Origin: Deltaproteobacteria bacterium
Lineage (GTDB): Bacteria; Desulfobacterota; Desulfobacteria; Desulfobacterales; UBA5852
Length of the DNA: 64,000 bases
NCBI GenBank assembly: GCA_020444045.1
Contig: JAHLLS010000029.1
Location: 1 to 64,000 of the forward strand
Direction: 5' to 3'
Below the pieces are notes generated by a model. The model had not been told where the DNA came from and did no database searches. It saw only the letters and a list, made by a program, of their open reading frames with translations. Below are positions 52,232 to 60,645 of this stretch, in pieces. Numbering within the stretch: the stretch's first letter is position 1; each line of letters begins with the position of its first letter. Position numbers and translations under genes: made by a program.

Positions 52232-54394
52232 TCAGGTCGGTATCGGATGGTTCTTGATCACCACCAGAGTGCGGTCGTCTTCCGGCGGCAAGTCTTCCAC
52301 ATGCGCGGCTACCGCTTCGAAAACACGGTCCACGATCTGCCGGGCCGATTCGGTGCAATAGCGACGAATGGTATCTTTCAGACGCGCATGGCCGAACATG
52401 TCGCCATGGTGATCGCGCGCCTCAAATATCCCATCGGTGGCAATGACGATGATCTGCCCCGCCTCCAGACCGTCAAAGACATTCGTCACATACGATCCGC
52501 GCCGGTCGACCCCCAGCGCCAGCCCTTCGCCCTTTAACATCTCGAAACGATCCTGGGATGGCAGATACACCAGGGCCGGGTCGTGGCCGGCACGCACCCA
52601 ATGGAGCTTGTGTGCCTGCGGATCGATGGACAAGAAGAAAAGGGTCATGAACCGCCCGCTGTCCAGAACGTCTTCCGCCAGATAGCGATTCATGTCGGTA
52701 ACGATTTCAGCTGCTGATCCGGGCTGCCCCACGCGGGTGCGTAAAAACCCGCGGGCCGACGTCATCAGCAGGGCCGCATCCACACCGTGGCCGGAGATAT
52801 CACCGACCACCACACTCAAGCAGGTGCTGCAGGCCGGATCGTGCTGGAGATAATCGAAGTAATCGCCGCCGATCGCGTGGCTGGGCAGATTTTTGCCGGC
52901 CACTTCGATATCGCCGATGGTCAGGTGGTGACGGGGCAACAAATTCTTCTGCACTTCGCCGGCCAGCCGCAGGGCCTTGGCGCTTTCTTTTTCCTTGAGC
53001 GCGATTTTGCGGCGGGCGGCTTCGATTTCCTGGATAATCTGGCGATGCAGACCGGCATTGAGTTCCTTGGTGTCTTCCAATCGTCGGCGATAGGCTTCGG
53101 AACGTGCCAGTCTCATTCGCAGGTATTCATTTTCGCGCTCCAAACCGCGGTGCGTCAAATCCGGTGTCCCTTTTTTATCCCTGCGGAGGGATAACCCCGG
53201 TGTCGCTGGTGCCGGCATCTCGACGACAGGCGTCGCGTCGGAAGACCCGAGAACGAGCGTTACCAGGGTGGCATTGTGGCAAATGCTCTCCCAATCGGTC
53301 GCCGGTGGTGCGATTTCGCCAAAACTGTAAAACCCCATGATGGGAAGACCGGTCGGGCATTCCCGCTCGAGGGCATCGACTTCCTCGATGGTACGGGTCC
53401 CCAGAGCCTGTTTGCGCAGGATGCAGGAAAAGGCCAGCGCCGCAAAGGGTTCGAATGGTGTCAATTCCGCTTTAACCGCCTTGGCCGATTTGGCGATGTC
53501 GCGGATCAGCTGATCGCGGATGGCCTCCGTCAATTGAACGGTCGATCCTTCCGGTATGGCTTCGGCAAAGGTGATGGCGCCCTCTTCATTGTGATAAATA
53601 ATCGGTCCCCGGAGGGAAAAAGACGACGCGTCCCCCACATAGACGGCCAGGGGAAATTCGGTGGCGGGGTCCGTGTGCCAGCCCAGATAGTGATAGTAGA
53701 AATCCAGGGCCCGGCGATGGCCAATCCGCCTCACACGCCGCCCGTCCACTTCGGTGACCTTTTCCCGCGGGCCAATGGTTTTCCAGCTGTTGGCCACGAA
53801 GTAAGCATAGTCGACCGGCCCACAAAAAAGAAGCAGGGGCAAGGCGTCCTCTATAACCTCATGGCCGAAAAACTGTCGGATCTTCTGGTCGGCGCCCTCA
53901 AGAGCCGCCGGCCCGCCCCCGAAAATCCCGCAGTCGCCTCCCAATTCCCGACTCAAGGCCCCAATGATGTCCCCTCCGGCGTGATGCACCAGGTCCGGCA
54001 AGGTCAAGCATACACGGGCCGGCTGTCTCCGTCCCGCGTTGGCCATGGCCAGGGCCGCCCGGGCAGCCTTCCGGTATCCATCGGACAGCCGGTGCCCCAA
54101 CCCGGCACGAATTTCAATCGAATCGCCGGCAAACACCATCAGGCTGATGGCGTCGTCACTATACCCGCCGGCTGTGGAAAACGTGCCTGCTGTCGTGCAA
54201 CCGATGAGCGGCATTCCTGGAAAGGCACGATCCACATTGTCCAGAATCACCTGGTGATCAAAACCGGCACCGGCATAGAGAATGCCGGCGGAAGGGGGGT
54301 GGCCGTCAAGCTGCTTCAGGCTGTCCTGAATGACCTTCTCGGTAGTGTCGACCGCATCCAGGCCTTCGGCTTGCGCAATGCTGACACGTATCAC
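52232..54394 (-). CDS. FIST sensor domain fused to a SpoIIE-type serine phosphatase
   Basis: 720 residues. FIST N and C domains occupy about 1-390 (GMPLIGCTTAGTFSTAGG; GIFGGGPAA; PIMGFYSFGEIAP), a coiled coil about 415-480 (ERENEYLRMRLARSEAYRRR), and a PP2C/SpoIIE domain about 500-715 with the metal-binding Asp residues in GGDYFDY, VGDISGHGVDAALLM, ATDGIFEA and EDDRTLVV. FIST domains are thought to bind small ligands such as amino acids; the phosphatase would then act on an anti-sigma-factor antagonist. No partner kinase is adjacent. Confidence 0.88.
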   Translation of the reverse strand: MIRVSIAQAEGLDAVDTTEKVIQDSLKQLDGHPPSAGILYAGAGFDHQVILDNVDRAFPGMPLIGCTTAGTFSTAGGYSDDAISLMVFAGDSIEIRAGLGHRLSDGYRKAARAALAMANAGRRQPARVCLTLPDLVHHAGGDIIGALSRELGGDCGIFGGGPAALEGADQKIRQFFGHEVIEDALPLLLFCGPVDYAYFVANSWKTIGPREKVTEVDGRRVRRIGHRRALDFYYHYLGWHTDPATEFPLAVYVGDASSFSLRGPIIYHNEEGAITFAEAIPEGSTVQLTEAIRDQLIRDIAKSAKAVKAELTPFEPFAALAFSCILRKQALGTRTIEEVDALERECPTGLPIMGFYSFGEIAPPATDWESICHNATLVTLVLGSSDATPVVEMPAPATPGLSLRRDKKGTPDLTHRGLERENEYLRMRLARSEAYRRRLEDTKELNAGLHRQIIQEIEAARRKIALKEKESAKALRLAGEVQKNLLPRHHLTIGDIEVAGKNLPSHAIGGDYFDYLQHDPACSTCLSVVVGDISGHGVDAALLMTSARGFLRTRVGQPGSAAEIVTDMNRYLAEDVLDSGRFMTLFFLSIDPQAHKLHWVRAGHDPALVYLPSQDRFEMLKGEGLALGVDRRGSYVTNVFDGLEAGQIIVIATDGIFEARDHHGDMFGHARLKDTIRRYCTESARQIVDRVFEAVAAHVEDLPPEDDRTLVVIKNHPIPT

Positions 54395-54683
54395 GGCATT
54401 CTGCCTTATCGGGTTTCCGGCGACGGAAATAGGTTTAGAGGACTAGGATTCGTCCTGTTAAGGATAAGGCCGGATTATCACTTCGGCAACTGTGACATTC
54501 TGCGGCGCTGTGACTGACATGAATTGTCACTCGACAAACGTCATGCCTGGCAAAAAAAATATAACATTCTGAATTATTTACAAATATTTTAATCGAAATT
54601 CTAGGGACAGAATTTGCTTTGATTCCAATTAGTTACTCTTACAATGCCTTACTAATGAAGCATTTCAAGCGGGAGATAAACGC

Positions 54684-55508
54684 ATGGATATCATATGCCG
54701 GCATTGCAATGCCACCTACACCGTTGCCGACCATAAGCTGCCGCCCAAGAGAGCAGCGGCCAAATGCAAACGCTGCGGCAATCAAATCGTCATCGATCCC
54801 GCGGATGCCGGCAATCAACCGGACCCAACGACAGCACCCGTCCCCTTGCCCCCACGGCAAACCGCTCCGGCCACCCAGCATGACCGAAGTATTATGGAGG
54901 CGTTTCCTGACATTGCAGGCTATGCCCCCGGTCATTACCTGTTTCAAATGGGCTACGACGAGATCAAAAAGGTCTCCCGCGGTCTTTTCCGAACCAGTTT
55001 GAGCCTGACGCGAAAAAAGGGCAAACGACGTATTTTCACCTCCATGAAAATGGCCTTCACCGCTGAATTGCAATCGTATACCAAACCGTTGATAACACAG
55101 GGCCAACCCATGCCGCAGTGCCATGTCCTTGACGAAAACCTCTGCCCGTCCTGCTATGCGGGTCTTCCGGCCGGCCTCGATAAATGCACCGTTTGTCATG
55201 CGGCTTTCAAGACCGCCAAGAGCGCGGCCTTGCGCTCGCTCCTCCTCCCGGGCTGGGGGGATTGGTACCTGGGGCATCGCTTTCTGGGGTGCTGTGAGTT
55301 GATAGGCTCGCTGATCGTGTGGTCGATCGTGCTGGGAATGCTGGCCGAGGGCGGCACTGAAAACGTCGGCATCGCCCTATTGCTTCTGGCGTTTTACAAT
55401 GGATTCGATGCGCTGCTGACCCGTCATATGGCCCGCAAGGGCTACATGCTGGAAGCCCGTCAACCTGCTGCCCACAGCCAGCCCAACATGGCGGTGAATC
55501 CGGCATAG
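54684..55508 (+). CDS. Zinc-ribbon membrane protein
   Basis: 274 residues. The N-terminus is an MJ0042-type zinc finger (ICRHCNATYTV, then CKRCGNQIVI) as found at the start of many deltaproteobacterial proteins. A second ribbon (CPSCYAG, CTVCHAAF) comes at about 153-173, then a TM2-type membrane region (LRSLLLPGWGDWYLGH, then a strongly hydrophobic stretch). Function unknown; the pattern suits a sensor or envelope protein. GGGAGATA precedes the ATG; the 289 bases upstream hold no gene I can see. Confidence 0.65.
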   Translation: MDIICRHCNATYTVADHKLPPKRAAAKCKRCGNQIVIDPADAGNQPDPTTAPVPLPPRQTAPATQHDRSIMEAFPDIAGYAPGHYLFQMGYDEIKKVSRGLFRTSLSLTRKKGKRRIFTSMKMAFTAELQSYTKPLITQGQPMPQCHVLDENLCPSCYAGLPAGLDKCTVCHAAFKTAKSAALRSLLLPGWGDWYLGHRFLGCCELIGSLIVWSIVLGMLAEGGTENVGIALLLLAFYNGFDALLTRHMARKGYMLEARQPAAHSQPNMAVNPA

Positions 55509-55680
55509 CGATAGGGATAAAACGGACGTGGGATAATGACCCATTTGGATAGGCGGGAAAAGAAGCACCACTTGTGCCGGGGTCAATGGAAGATATTGGC
55601 TCATTTTACCAATGCCAGAGGGCGATGAGCACGAAGCGTCCAAAGAGCAGCACCAGGATCAGCAGAATCACCCAGCGGTT

Positions 55681-57207
55681 CTAAAAATCGAATTCAATCC
55701 CCTGGGCCAGGGGCAGCGAACGGCCCCAGTTGATGGTGTTGGTCTGCCGCCGCATGTAGGCCCGCCAGGCATCGGAGCCGGCCTCGCGGCCGCCGCCGGT
55801 CTCTTTTTCACCGCCGAAAGCCCCTCCGATTTCAGCGCCCGAGGTGCCGATATTGACATTGGCGATGCCGCAATCCGAACCGGTGGCCGCCAGGAAAGCC
55901 TCGGAATGGTGCAGCGATGCCGTAAAAATGGCCGAACTGAGTCCCTGGGGGACGTCATTGTGCATCCGTAGGGCATCTTCCAGTTTCTCGTATGTCAGCA
56001 TATAGAGAATCGGCGCGAAGGTTTCGGTCTGGACAACGGGGTAGTGATTCTCGGCCGCCACCAGGGTCGGTTCCACGTAAAAACCTCCCGGAACCGGATC
56101 CAGGCGTCCACCGCCGTAAAGCACCTGCCCTCCCTGGGAGCGGGCCTGGTCCAGGGCCGTCATCATCTGTTCCACGGCACCGGCATCGATCAGGGGGCCC
56201 ATGAGGGTTTCTTTTCTCCGCGGATCCCCCACCCGAACCTGCGCATAGGCACGCATCAGGGCTTTGATGAAACGCTCGCGGATCGCCGCGTGGACGATGA
56301 TCCGCCGGGTGCTGGTGCAGCGCTGCCCGGCCGTGCCCACCGCCCCAAACACCGTGGCGCGCAGGGCCAGATCCAGATCGGCGTCCTCACATACAATGAT
56401 GGCGTTGTTGCCACCCAGTTCCAGCAGACTGCGCCCCAGGCGCCGGGCCACCGTGGTACCCACATGGCGGCCCATGCGGGTGCTGCCGGTGGCACTGATC
56501 AATGGCAGACGGGGGTCATTCAGCATGACCTCGCCCACCTGGGCACCGCTGCCGATCACCAGGTTGAACACACCCTGCAGCCCATGCTGCGCCAGCACCG
56601 GTGCAATGATGTGGTGGATCGCGATCGCGGTGAGCGCTGTCTTGGAGCTGGGCTTCCAGATCACCACATCACCGCAAACCGCGGCGATAAGAGCGTTCCA
56701 GGACCAGACGGCCGCCGGAAAATTGAACGCCGTAATAACCCCTACCGGTCCCAGGGGATGCCATTGTTCGTACATGCGGTGCCGGGGGCGCTCGCTGTGC
56801 ATGGTCAACCCGTATAATTGCCGGGAGAGTCCCACGGCGAAATCGGCAATATCGATCATTTCCTGAACCTCGCCCTGACCTTCCGCCACTATTTTACCGG
56901 CTTCCAGCGTAATCAGCGCGCCCAGGGCGTCTTTATATTCCCGCAGGCGAAAACCGATCTGACGCACCACCTCCCCCCGCTGAGGGGCCGGCATGCAGCG
57001 CCAGTGTTCGAACGCTTCCCGGGCAGCAGCCATCACGGTGTCATAGTCATCGGCGGTGGCCTGCTGAATGCGGGCGATGGGTTTACCGTCAATCGGTGAC
57101 ACGCTGGTCAACATTTCACCACCGGTGATCAGCCAGCCTTCCGGTCCGCCCGTGGTGGCCCCGGGGTTAATGGGTTCCAGGCCGAGTGCTGCCAGAATCC
57201 TTTCCAT
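55681..57207 (-). CDS. Aldehyde dehydrogenase, ALDH7 (alpha-aminoadipic semialdehyde) type
   Basis: 508 residues from the ATG at 57207 with AAAGGAG. The catalytic Cys is in TAGQRCTSTRR and the Glu in LLELGGNNAI; the N-terminal WHPLGPVGVITAFNFP and the end region NVNIGTSGAEIGGAFGGEKETGGGREAGSD are typical of ALDH7/AMADH. The family oxidises alpha-aminoadipic semialdehyde and related aldehydes. Oddity: the TAG stop is followed in frame by 24 codons of very hydrophobic sequence (55606-55680). Confidence 0.88.
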   Translation of the reverse strand: MERILAALGLEPINPGATTGGPEGWLITGGEMLTSVSPIDGKPIARIQQATADDYDTVMAAAREAFEHWRCMPAPQRGEVVRQIGFRLREYKDALGALITLEAGKIVAEGQGEVQEMIDIADFAVGLSRQLYGLTMHSERPRHRMYEQWHPLGPVGVITAFNFPAAVWSWNALIAAVCGDVVIWKPSSKTALTAIAIHHIIAPVLAQHGLQGVFNLVIGSGAQVGEVMLNDPRLPLISATGSTRMGRHVGTTVARRLGRSLLELGGNNAIIVCEDADLDLALRATVFGAVGTAGQRCTSTRRIIVHAAIRERFIKALMRAYAQVRVGDPRRKETLMGPLIDAGAVEQMMTALDQARSQGGQVLYGGGRLDPVPGGFYVEPTLVAAENHYPVVQTETFAPILYMLTYEKLEDALRMHNDVPQGLSSAIFTASLHHSEAFLAATGSDCGIANVNIGTSGAEIGGAFGGEKETGGGREAGSDAWRAYMRRQTNTINWGRSLPLAQGIEFDF

Positions 57208-57470
57208 GCTCGACTCCTTTGGCCTTTTTGCTTGAGCAAACCTACTTTTCAGAAGATTGCGGCACATATGTGCACGAATATATATTTATTTTGATATCAA
57301 TCATATCCATTAAAAGAAAACAATAGCCTTCGTTTCGATATTGTCCAATCGCTTAATAGATCAAATTTGATCTCATAAAAGGCCATCCACCAGGCTGCTC
57401 TGGCGTGGTCATTCGATTGGGCGGACGGGAAAGAGAGGGACGAAACCCTTTAGCAGGAACAGCCAGACAT

Positions 57471-58466
57471 TTAGTTCCAACGCAATTGATCTCGCCCATG
57501 CCAATAAACTTCCGGCGATTCGACGAGATCTTCCAAGGATGCGGCTGCCCGGTCATCCCAGATCACGTCCGTCGCTCGCAGGTTCGAGACCAGATGAGAC
57601 GTTGTGGCGGCACCGCTAAGCACCACACCCGCCCATGGTTGGGCAAGAGCAGCCGCCATCGCCAAGGCGTCCACGGTGGTTGCCAGACGCCGCGCCTCCC
57701 GCCGCAAAAGAGCGCGCTGCCGCTCAAATTCGGGATCCTGGTTGGCCTCGGTCAGACGGCCATTGGCCAGGGCTTCTTTGACGATGACCCCGAGCCCCGC
57801 CGCTGCGGCCCGCTTCAAGGCCGGCCCCGCTGACATTTCCAGCAGATTCCAGGTGGCCTGCACCGCATCGAACAGGCGCACGCCGTCGATGGTGGTCTCA
57901 AGCGCCCGGTCAATCACGGCCCCCTGACTTTCCCCACTCACACTGAGGCCGATAGCAGTTCCGTCGCTTTTCAGCCGCGCCAGCGCCTTCAACACTTCCC
58001 GGTTTGCCAAGACCCCGCTTTCCAGTGTGGCGGAATGAATCTGGTAGAGATCGAGATGCGCCCCGAAATGCGCCTGACTCTCATTCCACTGCCGCTGCAG
58101 GACCGCCAGCGAGTGTTCCTTCACCTCGTGGGCCGCGGCCTCCACCTGCCATCCAGCCGTGTAGGTGTAGCCCCACTTGGAGCCCACGACCACATCCCCC
58201 GTCGGTATCCCCCGACGTTGCAGCCAGCTGGCAAGAAATGCTTCGGCCCGGCCATATGAGCGCGCCGCATCAAAATAGCGCACCCCCATCGCATAGGCCT
58301 TGTCCAGGACCCGATGGGCACGGGACTCCATGGCCGTCACATCGTAATTTCTCTCCAGCGCATCGGCATGCCCGATGGTGATATACCCCGGCCGGCCAAG
58401 GGCGGCCAGGCCAATGCCGATGGGCGAAACTGATAGACCGGTGGACCCCAATGGCGTGGTTTGCAT
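57471..58466 (-). CDS. Aldo/keto reductase
   Basis: 331 residues from the ATG at 58466 (GGGAGAGA upstream; the frame is open to 58532). The TIM-barrel catalytic set Asp-Tyr-Lys-His is in FDAARSYGRAE, GSKWGY and LYQIHSA. It resembles the AKR group acting on small aldehydes or sugars with NADPH. It follows the ALDH7 gene on the same strand with a 263-base gap. Confidence 0.85.
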   Translation of the reverse strand: MQTTPLGSTGLSVSPIGIGLAALGRPGYITIGHADALERNYDVTAMESRAHRVLDKAYAMGVRYFDAARSYGRAEAFLASWLQRRGIPTGDVVVGSKWGYTYTAGWQVEAAAHEVKEHSLAVLQRQWNESQAHFGAHLDLYQIHSATLESGVLANREVLKALARLKSDGTAIGLSVSGESQGAVIDRALETTIDGVRLFDAVQATWNLLEMSAGPALKRAAAAGLGVIVKEALANGRLTEANQDPEFERQRALLRREARRLATTVDALAMAAALAQPWAGVVLSGAATTSHLVSNLRATDVIWDDRAAASLEDLVESPEVYWHGRDQLRWN

Positions 58467-58585
58467 CTTTTCTCTCTCCCTCGATTTGCTATTCACGCAT
58501 CCATTTGCTGGCATTTCCGTAAACCGTTTCAACAGGCTATATGATTAATCGTGATTTTCCATTTGTCACGGGGTAACAAAGCGGA

Positions 58586-58775
58586 CTCCCAAGGCCGCTA
58601 AAGTCTTCGCTGGCCACTTTTTTTGCAACTTCTATGCGGTCGAAGACAGAGTACCATGGGTTTACCCGTGGGTGAATGAGTAACTCCTCGTCTCTGCGTC
58701 AGCAGAGGTGAGGTCGGCCCGATAGGGCCGTTGCCGTTTTCAAGGACCCCGGGCTTGCCCGGGGGTATCTATCCG
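58586..58775 (+). ncRNA. Structured RNA resembling HEARO / IscB-associated omega RNA, without its nuclease gene
   Basis: About 190 bases with no open frame but many paired segments: GTCTTCG/CGAAGAC (58603-58609, 58641-58647), CCTCGTCTCTGC/GCAGAGGTGAGG (58686-58697, 58702-58713), CGGCCC/GGGCCG (58715-58720, 58725-58730) and CCCCGGGC/GCCCGGGG (58747-58754, 58757-58764). The stretch GTGGGTGAATGAGTAAC followed by CTCTGCGTCAGCAGAGG agrees with my memory of the HEARO motif, the guide-carrying RNA of IscB nucleases of IS200/IS605-type elements. No iscB gene follows, so it would be a solitary copy. Boundaries are approximate. Confidence 0.5.
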
Positions 58776-58929
58776 AATCGCTCCAATTGCGGCCGCATGG
58801 AACCGATGATATCGCTTGCTTCCGCGGCATCGCCCATCTCAATTTGGTCTTGACGGGGACTTTCCGACAGATCAGTATAAGGCCGTCCTTGCAAGTATCG
58901 TCGGATTTACTCCCCCTAAGGCATTCGTG

Positions 58930-59250
58930 ATGATCAGTTTCGGTCTTTTCCCGATGGTCAAAGTCCTGGTGTCGATCCTGGTGGTGGTCCTGCTCAGTTT
59001 AATCGCCGAGTATGCCGGACCGCGGGTCGCGGGGGTCGTTTCCGGCTACCCCCTGGGTGCGGCCATCAGCCTTCTTTTCATCGGGATCGAAATCAGCCCC
59101 GCTTTCGCGGCCCGGAGTGCCGTCTTTACGGCAGCCGGATTGACCGGCACGGTCGCCTTTGTCGCGGGGTCTCTGCTGATCTATGCCCTGGTGGTGGCCA
59201 CGACCTATGCCGATTTAGGAATTACCTGGGCACGCTACTGGGGTACCTAG
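58930..59250 (+). pseudogene. Truncated integral membrane protein (probable frameshift)
   Basis: 106 hydrophobic residues (LVSILVVVLLSLIAEYAGPRVAGVVSG split over helices 1-2, then LGAAISLLFIGIEISPAFA) of a membrane family I recognise only by pattern. The frame stops at TAG 59248-59250, while the frame shifted by one base continues YLGTLLGYLAATLYLVMIEY to 59314. One base change near 59220-59245 would restore a longer protein of at least 127 residues. The start at 58930 is uncertain; 58927 (GTG) is possible. Confidence 0.4.
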
Positions 59251-59334
59251 CCGCCACCCTCTATCTGGTGATGATCGAATACCGTCGCAGTCGGTCCGGC
59301 CTTGAAACGTCATGATCAAAACCGCTGCGTCGGC

Positions 59335-59544
59335 TCACACTACTTCGACGGTGTGATCATCGAAGACCACCACCTGACCGCGTCTGATTTTACAACGCTT
59401 GCGAAGCTCGGTATGGCCATCCACGCTGATACGCCCTTCAGCCGTGACGATTTTGGCCATGCCGCCGGTATCACACAGCCCGGTGATTTTCAGCAGTTTC
59501 ACCAACTCGATATAGTCACCCTCGATCTTGAATGTCGTTTGCAT
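59335..59544 (-). CDS. S4-domain RNA-binding protein (YbcJ-like)
   Basis: 69 residues, the length of small stand-alone S4 proteins. The motif IELVKLLKITGLCDTGG, then GRISVDGHTELRKRCKIRRGQVV, is the S4 RNA-binding fold. Such proteins bind structured RNA and may act in ribosome or translation quality control. Monocistronic on the minus strand. Confidence 0.75.
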   Translation of the reverse strand: MQTTFKIEGDYIELVKLLKITGLCDTGGMAKIVTAEGRISVDGHTELRKRCKIRRGQVVVFDDHTVEVV

Positions 59545-59705
59545 GGTCCGGTCGTCTTTCTTTGGGGATATTTAAATTCCGTGCCTTTATGGTGTGCTGA
59601 CCTCAGCGGGGCCGTCATGGTCCAACGCACCAATGGGATCGCATACCAATCGAAACGATGCCATTTGCCCGGAACCGCTGGATGGAAAAACCCTCCCCCT
59701 TGCAT

Positions 59706-59749
59706 TTGATGCTGGTATGCCTAAGGTTATAATCATCTGCTTAGGCATA
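59706..59749 (+). promoter_or_regulatory. Promoter with -10 box inside an inverted repeat
   Basis: TTGATG (59706-59711), 16 bases, TATAAT (59728-59733). The perfect 10-bp repeat TATGCCTAAG (59716-59725) / CTTAGGCATA (59740-59749) brackets the -10 box, so a bound dimer would cover it. It drives the small gene at 59793. Confidence 0.65.
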
Positions 59750-59792
59750 CCGCAAGAATGCCTGCAGAAAATAAACCACAAGGAGACATACC

Positions 59793-59981
59793 ATGACATC
59801 CATACCTTCGAGAGATATTACTGGCAAATGTGAAGGCGAATGCCGCGACCGGGTTCGCGAAGGCGAGAAAGAGCGTCAGGAAGCGATAAAATCGGTGGCT
59901 CACAATTCGCCAAGTCCGAACAGCCCCTCCTGGACCAAGGACCGTAAGGAACAGCCGGCGGTCTGGGGAGGACGCGTATAG
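59793..59981 (+). CDS. Small hydrophilic protein (62 residues), unknown function
   Basis: AAGGAGA ribosome site, ATG at 59793. The product is very polar, with a Cys pair (GKCEGECRDRV), a charged helix (REGEKERQEAIK) and a Pro/Ser-rich end. A clear promoter precedes it and a strong terminator (60043-60079) follows, which supports a real gene. Not recognised. Confidence 0.5.
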   Translation: MTSIPSRDITGKCEGECRDRVREGEKERQEAIKSVAHNSPSPNSPSWTKDRKEQPAVWGGRV

Positions 59982-60042
59982 CGCGCCCCGCCGGGAATAG
60001 CGGTGCCGGTTTTCCATAATCCGTGCACTGGACCGCAACGAC

Positions 60043-60079
60043 AACCCCGGGGCCGGCAATAGCGGCTCCGGGGTTCTTT
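60043..60079 (+). terminator. Strong terminator after the 62-residue gene
   Basis: AACCCCGG-G-GCCG (60043-60055) pairs with CGGC-T-CCGGGGTT (60063-60075), 13 pairs including one G-T, loop of seven bases, then CTTTC. Confidence 0.75.
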
Positions 60080-60133
60080 CATTGTCATTCATCCCGATTT
60101 TACCAATCATTACAACCTATGAGGAGGCACCCC

Positions 60134-60598
60134 ATGGGCGGTATCATTCATCAGTCCGAAATAACGATTTCAAGGGTCAAAGGCCCCACCCGCAAAGCCG
60201 TGATCAAGGGATTTGATCAGCCCGTGTATTACGGCGTGCATGGGGGCATCAAAGGCTTCTACAAGATCGATCCCGAGGAAGAGCACGCCGCCACCCTGGA
60301 TCATGTCGTGGGTGCGGTGGGCGGCTGAATGATGGGAACCTTTGCCGCGATGCTGGCAAAAAAACGGATTCCCACCCCTGCCGAACGCTTTCGGGCCGAT
60401 GTCAGCGGCGATATCGAAGCCGTCGACGGTGTCCTTAAAATCACCCGTATTGCCGTTCGCTACTCTTTAAAAACAGCACCCGACAAACGTGATGAGGCAC
60501 AGGCATGCTTCAACACCTATCTGCCGGGGTGCCCGGCCGCCCAGAGCGTCATCGGCTGTATCGACATAACCCATACGTTGGAAATGACCGATCGATAG
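60134..60598 (+). CDS. OsmC-like protein with in-frame TGA at the active-site position (candidate selenoprotein)
   Basis: ATG at 60134 behind GAGGAGG. The frame runs to LDHVVGAVGG, meets TGA at codon 65 (60326-60328), then continues MMGTFAAMLAKKRIP to a normal end at 60598, where the second conserved Cys appears (LPGCPAAQSV). OsmC/Ohr peroxidases have Cys exactly after the GG, so TGA replaces the peroxidatic Cys. A hairpin TTTGCC/GGCAAA begins 12 bases after the TGA, as a bacterial SECIS should. 154 residues in full, the normal OsmC length. Sec-containing OsmC proteins are known in deltaproteobacteria. Alternative: two separate genes, but the second half would lack a ribosome site. Confidence 0.78.
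60341..60360 (+). promoter_or_regulatory. Putative bacterial SECIS hairpin of the OsmC-like gene
   Basis: TTTGCC (60341-60346) and GGCAAA (60355-60360) with an 8-base loop starting with G, 12 bases after the TGA. Placement and stem size fit bacterial Sec insertion elements; the loop is larger than in the rhodanese gene. Confidence 0.5.
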
Positions 60599-60645
60599 AC
60601 CGGCGTTCAACGTTCATTTTTTTATTTTTTCCCATGGAGGTATAT

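Noticed and set aside
54537-54580. Possible sigma-54 promoter around CTGGCAAAAAAAAT upstream of the zinc-ribbon gene
   Set aside because: No GC at the -12 position with correct spacing.
59248-59250. TAG in the membrane gene as a recoded codon
   Set aside because: Sequence beyond the TAG in the same frame is not membrane-like; the neighbouring frame is, so a frameshift explains it better.
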